A stretch of DNA of 64,000 nucleotides from DASPJQ01 sp035299065 (GTDB lineage Bacteria > Bacteroidota > Bacteroidia > Flavobacteriales_D > UBA2798): the NCBI GenBank assembly GCA_035299065.1, contig DATGXI010000095.1, positions 29,118-93,117 of the forward strand, in the 5' to 3' direction. The notes beneath the pieces were generated by a model, which did no database searches, had not been told where the DNA came from, and worked only from the letters and a program-made list of their open reading frames with translations. Made by a program: the position numbers and the translations under genes. Positions 17,568 through 26,153 of the stretch are shown here, piece by piece; position 1 is the stretch's first letter, and every line of letters starts with the position of its first letter.

Positions 17568-20500
17568 TACGCATTCGGTTTACACGATATAATTTATTTT
17601 TCACAGCCCTTGTATTGATGGTTGTACCTGAAATTTTTTTCAGGGCTGGACTCCTCAAAACTTCTGATAAGGAAATTGAAGCCGAAATAACCCGTTACAT
17701 GGATGCGAAACTGGCCGTTGCGCGGGTATCGCTAACCACTATACTTGATGCGCCTGAAAAGCCGGCAAGCGTCAGTAACGTAAATCCATTTTATCTTTTA
17801 TACGAAAAGTCACGCCTCAAATGGTGGAGCGGCAATCATACACCTTATGTGCGCCTTAGCGAATTGAACCAACACCCCGGCACACTTGAATTCAAAGACC
17901 TTGGGAATGGCTATTACGTTACCTTGTCAAAGATAAAAGACAACTATACAGCCGTAGCGCTGGTACGGCTTTTCAGGAAATACAAATTCTCCAATTCATA
18001 CCTTGAACATAAATTCTCCAATTCGCTTAATATTCCCGAAGGAATTAGCATAAAGGCCCTTGGCGAAAAAAAAGAAAAAGGAGACAGGATATTTTCATAT
18101 CATGGAAAAAAATTGTTTTACATCACAGCGCAGGAGTCGGCCGAAACTGTTGAAATAAGCGGAATTATTTTTGCTATACAAATCCTGGGCATTTTTCTTT
18201 TGTTCCTTTCGTGTGTGAATTTCGGTTTTTTACTGGCACACCGCTCGCCTTATATTGCCACTGGACTTATATTACTCCTGTTATTTACACTTAAGTTCCT
18301 GCTTTCGGTGTTTAGCCCATTGAGTTTAATTAAACAGTCAGACAGTTTTAATCCCGAGATTTTCGCGAGCAATGCCATGGACCCTTCCTTAGGCGACCTG
18401 CTCCTGTCATTTCTTGCTGTATTTTGTTGCGGACTTTTCTTTTACCGGGTGTATTTCCTGTTTTTGCAAGGTAATAAAAGGCGATTTTTCTTTTATGTGA
18501 CGGTTTCGTGCCTGCTTATGATAGGTTGTGAGTATTATTTACTGGCAGGTTTAAAAAACCTTGTCTTGAATTCCAAAATTGATTTCTTTTTCAAAAACAT
18601 CAACTCACTTAACACCTATACCATAATTGGGGTGTGTGCATTGGGCTTTGGATTATTTACACAATTGTTTTTATTAAGCAGGCTGCGCAATTTCTATCAC
18701 CAGTACCCGCCCATGATACGCCTACAAGCCTTGCTTCACATTGCTTTTATTCTTGTCATGTACAAATACTGGGGCGGCCAGTACGTTTGGCATTTTTCTC
18801 TTTTTTCACTTCTGCTGTTGCTTTACATTGCCTGGCCTAACCGAATAGCGTTAAGCCCGTTTAATTCAACCTCAATTGTTCTGATTGTATTTTCAATTAT
18901 TGCTGCCACTATATTTTATGAATCCACCAAGGGCGAGGAACATGAAGAACGACAGGTTTTGGCGGGGCATTTGGCCGACACCAGCGATCCTGACCTTGTA
19001 ATTGAGTTTAATTCATTTGTAGATAAAATAAGTGCTGACCGGTTTTTTTACGCTTCAACGCAATTGGGATTGCAAAATACCTTTGAAAATGTAAACAGTT
19101 ATCTTGACAAAAAATATTTTGACAAGGTTCTTAAAGACTGGGACGTAAATTACAAACTATTTTTAGACGATTCAACCTCTGTTTACCCCGAGCATTACCG
19201 CGCCAGGGATTATGCACGCCATGCGCGAACCATGGCCTTAAGTGGCAAAAACACCGAGTCAAAACATCTTTATTTTATTTTCAATAAACACGATAAACTG
19301 GATTACCTTGCTTTTATTCCGCTCACGCAAATTAGCAATGAAGCAAAGCTTATTGTGGAATTCAGGTCAAAAAATGTTCCTGACAGAACCGGGTTCCAGG
19401 AGTTAATGACCAACAACAACCAGTTTTATTCCAAGCTGCTATCGGAATATTCCTACATACGGTTTGTGAACAATAACGTGGTTGACCAGCGGGGCGATTT
19501 TTTGTACAAAATAGCTGCAAGCGAGTATGATCAGTATAAGAAAAAAGTTCAGTTTTATTCAGACAGGGAGTACGAGCATTTGCTTTACAGGCCAACAGCC
19601 GATTCGTTTGTGATCATTTCACGCCCGCTTACAGGATGGTTGACACACGTTACGTCTTTCTCTTATATTTTGATCCTGTTTGCATTTGAATTCGCCTTAA
19701 TCTCATTGTTTCTGTATAACAAAAAAATCAAGAACAGCTTTTTTAACCTGAGTGCTAAAATTCAGCTTGCGTTTATTGCACTTACCATTTTGGCCATGAC
19801 GCTTTTTGGATTAACCACCCAATACGCCATCAGCAGTGAATATTCAGTTAAGAATTTTAATTTACTGGCCGAGAAGCTCCAGTCAGTCAAAACTGAGATT
19901 GACCAACGCCTGGCAACCGCATCGAGCATAACACCGGCCGATAAAAAACACCTGGAAGTGCAACTTGAAAGGTTATCGCGCGTGTTTTTTACCGACATTA
20001 ATTTTTACAATGAAAAAGGAATGCTGGTTGAAAGTTCGGCCAATAAGTTATACCGCTACAAAATTCTGACGCCCCTCATGAACAACAAAGCCTACAATGA
20101 GTTAATTGTAAAAGGCAATCCCCGCTTTGTGCAGGAAGAGTCCATTGGCAACCTTGATTACTTAGCGGGTTACTTACCGTATTACAACGATTCAAAAAAA
20201 CTATTGGGTTACATACATATTCCTTTATTTGAACAGCGAAACACGGCCAACAATGAATTTTCATCGCTCCTTATGGCCATCATCAATATTTTTGTTGTAT
20301 TGTTTGCCTTTACCATTTTACTCTCCGTAATTGTTACGCAAATTATTATTTCACCCTTGCGAAATATACGTGAAAACATTGCAAAAATGCAATTGAACAA
20401 AGTAAACAAACCCATTTTGTATAAAGGCAAGGACGAGTTGGCTGATTTGGTAAAAGAATACAACAACAAGGTTGCCGAATTAGAAAAATTTGCCTTTTAC

Positions 20501-21181
20501 CTGGCACAAAGTGAACGGGAAAGTGCCTGGCGGGAAATGGCCAAGCAAGTGGCGCATGAAATTAAAAACCCGTTAACCCCCATGAAGCTGAACATTCAGC
20601 ACATGCAGCGTTCACTTAAAAAAGATGATCCTGACTTTGAAACCAAACTGGCAAAAATATCGCAATCACTTATTGAACAAATTGACACCCTTACCAATAT
20701 TGCAAGTGAATTTTCAAACCTTGCCAAAATGCCCGGCAGTAAATTTGAACGCATTGATTACAGGCATTTGGTTGAAGGCGTTATTGAATTGTATGCCGAT
20801 GATGACTCTACCCTTGTACAACTTGAGAACAAAGCCGGAGATGTATTTGTGAATGCCGATAAGGAACAACTATTGCGTGTACTGAATAACCTTGTAAAAA
20901 ATGCACAGCAGGCCATTCCTGAAAACACAAAAGGAAAAATTACGATTCGCCTTGAAAAACAGGAAAACAAAATTTACACCTATGTAATTGATAATGGTGC
21001 CGGAATAAGTGATGAGCAAAAAGAAAAAATATTCCAGCCAAACTTTACTACCAAGTCAACCGGTTCGGGTCTTGGGTTAACAATGGTGAAAAACATTATT
21101 GAGCAACACGGGGGTACCATTTATTTTGAAACAAATGCAGGGTTGGGCACTACCTTTATTTTTGTATTGCCAGCTCTTTAA
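17564..21181 (+). CDS. very large membrane sensor histidine kinase (NtrY-like)
   Basis: This 1205-residue protein starts at GTG 17564. Several membrane helices lie in the first 460 residues (around 10-28 and 203-455), an extracytoplasmic stretch follows to about 690, then spans at about 695-718, 735-757 and 905-928. A HAMP-type linker follows (ISPLRNIRENIAKMQ, about 929-985), then the phosphoacceptor His998 in VAHEIKNPLTPMKLNIQHMQ, N-box NLVKNAQQAIP, G1 IDNGAGISDEQKEKIFQPNF, and G2 TGSGLGLTMVKNIIEQHGG. The layout, with HEIKNPLTP, is typical of NtrY-like kinases. No response regulator follows; the next gene is on the other strand. The signal it senses is unknown. Confidence 0.93.
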   Translation: MIRIRFTRYNLFFTALVLMVVPEIFFRAGLLKTSDKEIEAEITRYMDAKLAVARVSLTTILDAPEKPASVSNVNPFYLLYEKSRLKWWSGNHTPYVRLSELNQHPGTLEFKDLGNGYYVTLSKIKDNYTAVALVRLFRKYKFSNSYLEHKFSNSLNIPEGISIKALGEKKEKGDRIFSYHGKKLFYITAQESAETVEISGIIFAIQILGIFLLFLSCVNFGFLLAHRSPYIATGLILLLLFTLKFLLSVFSPLSLIKQSDSFNPEIFASNAMDPSLGDLLLSFLAVFCCGLFFYRVYFLFLQGNKRRFFFYVTVSCLLMIGCEYYLLAGLKNLVLNSKIDFFFKNINSLNTYTIIGVCALGFGLFTQLFLLSRLRNFYHQYPPMIRLQALLHIAFILVMYKYWGGQYVWHFSLFSLLLLLYIAWPNRIALSPFNSTSIVLIVFSIIAATIFYESTKGEEHEERQVLAGHLADTSDPDLVIEFNSFVDKISADRFFYASTQLGLQNTFENVNSYLDKKYFDKVLKDWDVNYKLFLDDSTSVYPEHYRARDYARHARTMALSGKNTESKHLYFIFNKHDKLDYLAFIPLTQISNEAKLIVEFRSKNVPDRTGFQELMTNNNQFYSKLLSEYSYIRFVNNNVVDQRGDFLYKIAASEYDQYKKKVQFYSDREYEHLLYRPTADSFVIISRPLTGWLTHVTSFSYILILFAFEFALISLFLYNKKIKNSFFNLSAKIQLAFIALTILAMTLFGLTTQYAISSEYSVKNFNLLAEKLQSVKTEIDQRLATASSITPADKKHLEVQLERLSRVFFTDINFYNEKGMLVESSANKLYRYKILTPLMNNKAYNELIVKGNPRFVQEESIGNLDYLAGYLPYYNDSKKLLGYIHIPLFEQRNTANNEFSSLLMAIINIFVVLFAFTILLSVIVTQIIISPLRNIRENIAKMQLNKVNKPILYKGKDELADLVKEYNNKVAELEKFAFYLAQSERESAWREMAKQVAHEIKNPLTPMKLNIQHMQRSLKKDDPDFETKLAKISQSLIEQIDTLTNIASEFSNLAKMPGSKFERIDYRHLVEGVIELYADDDSTLVQLENKAGDVFVNADKEQLLRVLNNLVKNAQQAIPENTKGKITIRLEKQENKIYTYVIDNGAGISDEQKEKIFQPNFTTKSTGSGLGLTMVKNIIEQHGGTIYFETNAGLGTTFIFVLPAL

Positions 21182-21232
21182 GAATTAGAATGCAATTCAG
21201 ATCACTGATCATGTTGATTTGACATGATTTTT

Positions 21233-21247
21233 ATGCCTTCCAGGCAT
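21233..21247. other. short perfect hairpin between convergent genes
   Basis: ATGCCT-TCC-AGGCAT is a perfect 6-bp stem with a 3-base loop between two convergent genes. It lacks a clear T run on either side, so a terminator role is uncertain. Confidence 0.3.
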
Positions 21248-21279
21248 TCTATCGCAAACAAAAGTGAAGTGTTCCTGAT

Positions 21280-21978
21280 CTAATAACTAACCGGTATTTT
21301 GTACAAACTTCTGCCTTTTCCCTGGTTCAGGAACATGGTGTCGTTTTCAATGTATTTTGTTTCGTTTGTACCAAATTTAATCCATGTTATGCTGTCCTGT
21401 TTACGCCAGCTGCCCTGGTTCATGGTGCATAATAAATACGAAAAATAAGTCCTTGCTTTTCCGCCCTGCAGCAATACATAATGATCTTTTAACGGTTGTC
21501 CATCGTCAACACATTCCCAAACAATTTTTTCGGCATACCATTTTTGCATATTTTGTTCAACATTGCGAACGGCAACCTGCATTTTTTCATCAACATTGAA
21601 TCTTTTGTTTTTATGTGCTTCGGTTAAATAAAAATAAGCCGAAACCTGGGTAAGCACAAAATAAATATCGGCTGAAACGAATTTTTGCTTTCGAGCATTT
21701 AAATAGCCAATCATTTTACCCGGATTGAATTCCTTTCTGGTAAGCTCGGCCCATATTTCTTCATACTCCTGCAGGGTAAAATCCAGGCCATCCTTTTCCA
21801 TCCATTTATCCAGCAATGAATCTTTGATTTGTTTACTTTCTTTGATACTCCAACCGGTATCAGCCAATGTAGCCGTATCTTTTGCCTGAACAACACCAGT
21901 GTGTGACGGTTTATTGCTGTTTCCACATGCATAAAGCAATACCACCACCAGTACCCAGTTGAAACCACGTTTACTCAT
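21280..21978 (-). CDS. lipoprotein of unknown function
   Basis: The 232-residue protein has a lipoprotein signal (VLVVVLLYACGNSNKPS, lipobox Cys near residue 18). The mature part is helical and Lys/Glu-rich (LDKWMEKDGLDFTLQEYEEI; NARKQKFVSADIYFVLTQVS; AVRNVEQNMQKWYAEKIVWE), then a C-terminal strand-rich region. I do not recognise the family. It is convergent with the kinase gene and divergent from the crotonase gene. Function unknown. Confidence 0.75.
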   Translation of the reverse strand: MSKRGFNWVLVVVLLYACGNSNKPSHTGVVQAKDTATLADTGWSIKESKQIKDSLLDKWMEKDGLDFTLQEYEEIWAELTRKEFNPGKMIGYLNARKQKFVSADIYFVLTQVSAYFYLTEAHKNKRFNVDEKMQVAVRNVEQNMQKWYAEKIVWECVDDGQPLKDHYVLLQGGKARTYFSYLLCTMNQGSWRKQDSITWIKFGTNETKYIENDTMFLNQGKGRSLYKIPVSY

Positions 21979-22043
21979 TTACATAACTTTAGGTAAGAAA
22001 CGAAAAAAGAACCGAATTCTTGTCCGCCATGGCATAAAAATAA

Positions 22044-22051
22044 TATTTTTG
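22044..22051 (+). promoter_or_regulatory. Bacteroidota -7 element upstream of crotonase gene
   Basis: TATTTTTG fits TAnnTTTG and lies 19 bases before ATG 22071. A TTG at 22020-22022 is a possible -33 box, 21 bases upstream. Confidence 0.45.
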
Positions 22052-22070
22052 ACTAACTAAATTACTGACC

Positions 22071-22850
22071 ATGTCAACATACACCAATTTACTTGTAAGA
22101 ACGGAAAATAAAATCTGTTACATCACCATTAATCGCCCTGATAAGCTAAATGCGCTTAACAAAATAACCATTGATGAATTAAATAAAGCATTTACCAATG
22201 CTAACAATGATGCGGCAGTACGTGTTATTATTTTGACTGGATCAGGTGAAAAAGCATTTGTTGCCGGGGCTGACATAAGTGAATTTGCTTCGTTTAGTGT
22301 TGAGCAAGGCAAATTGCTGGCAGCTGAAGGCCAGAAAAAATTATTTGATCATGTAGAAAATTCAAATAAACCGGTAATTGCAGCCGTAAACGGCTTTGCG
22401 CTTGGTGGTGGACTTGAACTTGCCATGAGCGCGCATATACGCGTGGCCAGCGACAATTCAAAAATGGGATTGCCCGAAGTGTCGCTGGGTGTAATTCCCG
22501 GGTATGGAGGCACCCAACGTTTGGCCCAGCTGGTTGGAAAAGGAAAAGCATTTGAAATGATATTTACAGCAGGTATGATTGATGCCAACGAAGCCAAACA
22601 ATACGGTTTAGTGAATCATGTTACCACCCCGGTTGATTTAATGGCAAAATGCGAAGAAATAGCTGCTAAAATCATTAAAAACTCCGGAATGGCCATTGGA
22701 TCAGCCATACGCAGTGTAAATGCAGGGTTTAAAAACGGCATGAATGGGTTTGAAGAAGAGATTATTGAATTTGGTAAATGCTTTGGAACCCCTGAGTTTG
22801 TTGAAGGAACAACAGCTTTTTTGGAAAAGCGCAAGCCTGCGTTTAATTAG
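22071..22850 (+). CDS. enoyl-CoA hydratase (crotonase family)
   Basis: This 259-residue protein catalyses syn-hydration of short/medium-chain trans-2-enoyl-CoA in beta-oxidation-type pathways. The oxyanion-hole motif AFVAGADISEF and the two catalytic glutamates are visible: Glu116 in ALGGGLELAMS and Glu136 in GLPEVSLGVIPGYGGTQRL, separated by 20 residues as in rat mitochondrial hydratase. Both acid residues are intact, so hydratase rather than isomerase activity is expected. It is a single-gene unit ended by a terminator at 23042. It could serve fatty acid or amino-acid (lysine) degradation. Confidence 0.93.
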   Translation: MSTYTNLLVRTENKICYITINRPDKLNALNKITIDELNKAFTNANNDAAVRVIILTGSGEKAFVAGADISEFASFSVEQGKLLAAEGQKKLFDHVENSNKPVIAAVNGFALGGGLELAMSAHIRVASDNSKMGLPEVSLGVIPGYGGTQRLAQLVGKGKAFEMIFTAGMIDANEAKQYGLVNHVTTPVDLMAKCEEIAAKIIKNSGMAIGSAIRSVNAGFKNGMNGFEEEIIEFGKCFGTPEFVEGTTAFLEKRKPAFN

Positions 22851-23041
22851 CATGCAAAAAAGGAACGCCTATGACACGGCTGGTCATGATGACTACTGAG
22901 CTGATCAACAAGCGGCATTGGTGTTAACTGATTTTAAATCGCTTCGTAGTTTGTTTGAAACACCCGGGTGTTATCCCCGCACAAACCTTTGCAATAGCTC
23001 ATTTAATTAAACTTAACTAAAAAATGTTTAAATATACCGAG

Positions 23042-23068
23042 GCCCGTCAGTAATGCCGGGCTTTTTTT
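23042..23068 (+). terminator. Rho-independent terminator
   Basis: GCCCG (23042-23046) pairs with CGGGC (23057-23061) and a T run follows to 23068. It lies between the crotonase gene and the flippase, just before the flippase start. Confidence 0.7.
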
Positions 23069-23083
23069 ATCTTCTTTTACAGT

Positions 23084-24613
23084 ATGTCAACATTGAAGAA
23101 GCTGGCCGGTCAAACTGCAATCTACGGATTGAGCAGCATACTCGGTCGCTTTTTAAATTACATTCTTACCCCTGTTTTTGTTGCTGCATTCACCACGGCA
23201 CAGTACGGCATCATAAGCGAAATGTATTCGTATGTTGCTTTTTTGGTTGTATTGCTTACTTACGGAATGGAAACTGGTTATTTCCGGTTTTATACCCGAA
23301 GCGATTATAATCCAAAAACTGTTTACTACACCATCATCATTACACTTTTATTTACTACCGGTATGTACATTGGGCTGGCCTTTGCATTTGCCCAACCCAT
23401 TGCTGAATGGCTGCACTACCCTCAGCACAGCGAATATGTTACCTGGTTTGCCATTATAGTTGGACTTGACGCCATTGCCCAAATTCCGCTCGCAAAATTA
23501 CGCGCACACAACAAAGCTTTCAGGTTTGCTTTTATCAGCCTGTCAAATGTATTTGTAAACATCGGCTTGAACCTTTTCTTTTTATGGTATTGTAAACCCA
23601 TGTATGAAAGCGGGCAGCACAACTGGATAATTGACAATTTATACAATCCTGAAATTGGTGTAGGGTATGTATTTATTTCAAACCTTATTGCCAGCATTAT
23701 CAAATTTTTACTCCTGGTACCCGAAATGGTTAAGCCTGATAAAAAACATGTGGTGGATGAAACAAAACTTATAAAAACATCAAATACCATATTCAGCAAA
23801 CGCGTGCTGAAAGAACTTCTTTTTTACAGCATGCCCCTTTTGATTGCCGGCCTTGCAGGTATTGTTAACGAAACCATTGACCGCATTATGCTAAAACGCA
23901 TGATGATTGGAGAATTGGGTGAAGAGGCCACACAGGGCATGGTGGGTATATACGGTGGCGTTTACAAATTATCCATAATCATTACGCTCTTTATACAGGC
24001 ATTTCGTTACGCTGCCGAACCATTTTTTTTCAAAGAAGGCACAAAAGAAAATGCGCCTCAGACCTATGCAAAGGTCATGAACTACTTTGTGGTTGTTTGC
24101 GCGGTGATTTATATTTTTGTGATGTTATTCCTGCATTACCTCAAACATTTTTTACCAAAAGAGGCATACTGGGAAGCGCTGGACATTGTGCCCATACTTT
24201 TATTTGCCAATATATTCCTGGGAATGTATTACAACCAATCCATTTGGTATAAGCTTACCAACCGCACAGCATCGGGTGCGATCATTGCCGTTTTTGGTGC
24301 TGTGCTCACCATTTGTATAAATTATATTTTTATACCGTATTACACTTTTTATGCGGCAGCATGGGCCACATTTGCCTGTTACGGCAGCATGATGTTGATT
24401 TCTTACATAGCTGGCCAAAAATATTATCCCGTTCCGTATAGCATAATCAAAATACTCTTCTACCTGGGATCGGCCTTTGGCATTACTTACCTGGTGCTTT
24501 CCCTCGAACTGGAAGGCCCCGCGCGTGATTTTGTTCATTGTTTCACCCTGTTTGCGTTTTGTTGCATGACTTATTTTATCGAATTTCGCAAAACCAAAAA
24601 AATTTCGTCATGA
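23084..24613 (+). CDS. Wzx-like polysaccharide flippase / lipid III-type exporter
   Basis: This 509-residue membrane protein of the MOP superfamily (polysaccharide biosynthesis/flippase) has about 12-14 helices. The N-terminus LAGQTAIYGLSSILGRFLNY and the following LTPVFVAAFTTAQYGIISEM are characteristic of the family. Such proteins move polyprenyl-linked oligosaccharide across the inner membrane. Its last codon overlaps the next start (ATGA), so it is translationally coupled to dut, which is unusual functionally but is a common type of gene packing. Polymer type is unknown. Confidence 0.9.
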   Translation: MSTLKKLAGQTAIYGLSSILGRFLNYILTPVFVAAFTTAQYGIISEMYSYVAFLVVLLTYGMETGYFRFYTRSDYNPKTVYYTIIITLLFTTGMYIGLAFAFAQPIAEWLHYPQHSEYVTWFAIIVGLDAIAQIPLAKLRAHNKAFRFAFISLSNVFVNIGLNLFFLWYCKPMYESGQHNWIIDNLYNPEIGVGYVFISNLIASIIKFLLLVPEMVKPDKKHVVDETKLIKTSNTIFSKRVLKELLFYSMPLLIAGLAGIVNETIDRIMLKRMMIGELGEEATQGMVGIYGGVYKLSIIITLFIQAFRYAAEPFFFKEGTKENAPQTYAKVMNYFVVVCAVIYIFVMLFLHYLKHFLPKEAYWEALDIVPILLFANIFLGMYYNQSIWYKLTNRTASGAIIAVFGAVLTICINYIFIPYYTFYAAAWATFACYGSMMLISYIAGQKYYPVPYSIIKILFYLGSAFGITYLVLSLELEGPARDFVHCFTLFAFCCMTYFIEFRKTKKISS

Positions 24614-25041
24614 ATATAAAAATCGTGAATAAATCAAAGTTTCCGCTTCCTGCTTACCAAACTACCCAATCGGCAGGTATGGATTTACAAGCCAACCTGG
24701 AAACATCGTATGTACTTAAACCGTTAGAACGTAAATTGGTTCCGACAGGCTTATTCATTGAATTGCCCGTGGGTTTTGAAGCGCAGGTACGTCCACGCAG
24801 CGGGCTGGCTTTTAAAAAAGGCATTACTGTATTGAATAGCCCGGGTACCATTGATGCCGATTACCGCGGTGATATTGGCGTTATTTTAGTGAACCTGTCA
24901 AACGAAGATTTTGAAATTGTTCCGGGTGAACGCATTGCCCAATTGGTTATTGCCAAACACGAACGCGCTGAATGGACGCTGGTGGAATCACTTGAAACAA
25001 CTGAACGGGGAGCCGGTGGATTTGGGTCTACGGGAAAGTAA
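24610..25041 (+). CDS. dut: dUTP diphosphatase
   Basis: This 143-residue trimeric dUTPase hydrolyses dUTP to dUMP and pyrophosphate, keeping uracil out of DNA and supplying the thymidylate precursor. All five motifs are present: AGMDLQA, RPRSGLAFKKG, GTIDADYRGDIGVILVN, GERIAQLVIAK and the C-terminal GAGGFGSTG. ATG 24610 is chosen because the protein then starts MNIKIVNKS, the usual N-terminus, and overlaps the flippase stop by four bases. The frame stays open upstream but inside the flippase gene. Confidence 0.97.
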   Translation: MNIKIVNKSKFPLPAYQTTQSAGMDLQANLETSYVLKPLERKLVPTGLFIELPVGFEAQVRPRSGLAFKKGITVLNSPGTIDADYRGDIGVILVNLSNEDFEIVPGERIAQLVIAKHERAEWTLVESLETTERGAGGFGSTGK

Positions 25042-25070
25042 GCCAACGCGGCTCATTGTTTTTTGGCTAA

Positions 25071-25574
25071 TTACTTGTCAAATTGAATGGAGGATGAAAC
25101 CAGCTTAACCATATCCCAACCCGCATTTTTTTCACCTGTTTCACACCTATTTTGAATAAAATACTCACGGTTATTTTTTTGCAAATAAACAAGTGTCTGA
25201 CACATTTTTTTATTCGCTTTTTTGTCCTCGTAAAATCCGTTACCCATCCAGGCGTCAACTCCATCAATTTTAAGGCCTTCTTGTTTTTCAGGCGCACATC
25301 CACTCATAGCGAACCATTTTCCCCAGGTTTGCTTCAGCGGTTCATCTGAATTTTCCTGATCAATATCCATGGCATGACCAAATATTTCAACAGAAAGTTT
25401 TTCGTCTCTTATTGTGTAATTATTATTGAAACCTGAATGATCGGTTTTCCAATTGGATTTTAAACAAAGTTCGATTTCAAGTCTATTTTCATGTTCGGTT
25501 TTTTCACAGGTTTTTTCTTCAGAACACGAAAAAAAAAGAACCGAAATAGTTGCTATAATTAATAATAATTTCAC
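25071..25574 (-). CDS. lipoprotein of unknown function
   Basis: The 167-residue protein has a lipoprotein signal (LLIIATISVLFFSCSEEKTC, lipobox Cys near residue 17). The mature part contains blocks such as LCLKSNWKTDHSGFNNNYT and GFYEDKKANKKMCQTLVYLQ. I do not recognise it. It follows the FlgD-like membrane protein by 20 bases on the same strand, so they may be co-transcribed, and it is convergent with dut. Function unknown. Confidence 0.75.
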   Translation of the reverse strand: MKLLLIIATISVLFFSCSEEKTCEKTEHENRLEIELCLKSNWKTDHSGFNNNYTIRDEKLSVEIFGHAMDIDQENSDEPLKQTWGKWFAMSGCAPEKQEGLKIDGVDAWMGNGFYEDKKANKKMCQTLVYLQKNNREYFIQNRCETGEKNAGWDMVKLVSSSIQFDK

Positions 25575-25594
25575 CTGCGTATGATTTTTAGCGT

Positions 25595-25978
25595 TTAATT
25601 CTCAATCATCATCTTTTTCATTACCTGCTGCGATTCGCCCTTCAGGCGGTAAAAATACGTTCCGTTTGGTAAACCTGCTGAGTCAAAACGGTATGTGTGT
25701 GCACCTTCTGCCAATTCTCCCTGAAAAATAATTTTAACAGTCTCAAATCCCTCGTTGCATATTTCCAATGTTACTGACTGTGCTTCCACCAGTTCAAAAT
25801 GGAATAACAACTCGCCACGGTTTACATTGTTTTCAAGGCTGTGCAATACCACCCGTGGAATATATACCTGCGTTTTGCGAACCGAGCTCACGAAATATTT
25901 GTAGGATTGATAGGCAAGAAATAATCCCACGGTAATTCCAAGGGATATGAATAATACGGTATAAAAAGGCCACGTCAT
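25595..25978 (-). CDS. membrane-anchored FlgD/T9SS-like Ig domain protein
   Basis: The 127-residue protein has one N-terminal membrane helix (about residues 5-24, FYTVLFISLGITVGLFLAYQ), then a single beta-sandwich domain. The pattern with a final GTYFYRLKGESQQVMKKMMI is the signature of the FlgD-Ig/T9SS sorting-domain fold (strand-rich, ending in a basic tail). The fold normally sits at the C-terminus of large secreted proteins; here it is nearly the whole protein and is membrane-anchored. Function is unknown. Confidence 0.75.
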   Translation of the reverse strand: MTWPFYTVLFISLGITVGLFLAYQSYKYFVSSVRKTQVYIPRVVLHSLENNVNRGELLFHFELVEAQSVTLEICNEGFETVKIIFQGELAEGAHTYRFDSAGLPNGTYFYRLKGESQQVMKKMMIEN

Positions 25979-26153
25979 TTGAGGCCGCTAATGTATGGTA
26001 AAAAACAACGGTACCAAGGTGAATACCCGGGAGTATACTGAATATACAGATGAAATATATTGGTTATTAGCGATTTATCTTGCTGAAAATTCATGAAATT
26101 CGTGAAATCCGTGGCCGAAAAAAAACGTAATTTTAGTGTTCAAATTTACGCGT

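Noticed and set aside
26091..26124. AAATTCGTGAAATCCGTGG-type motif near ettA, and a similar one near 56010
   Set aside because: Only short matches are shared, and two partial copies do not justify a repeat annotation.
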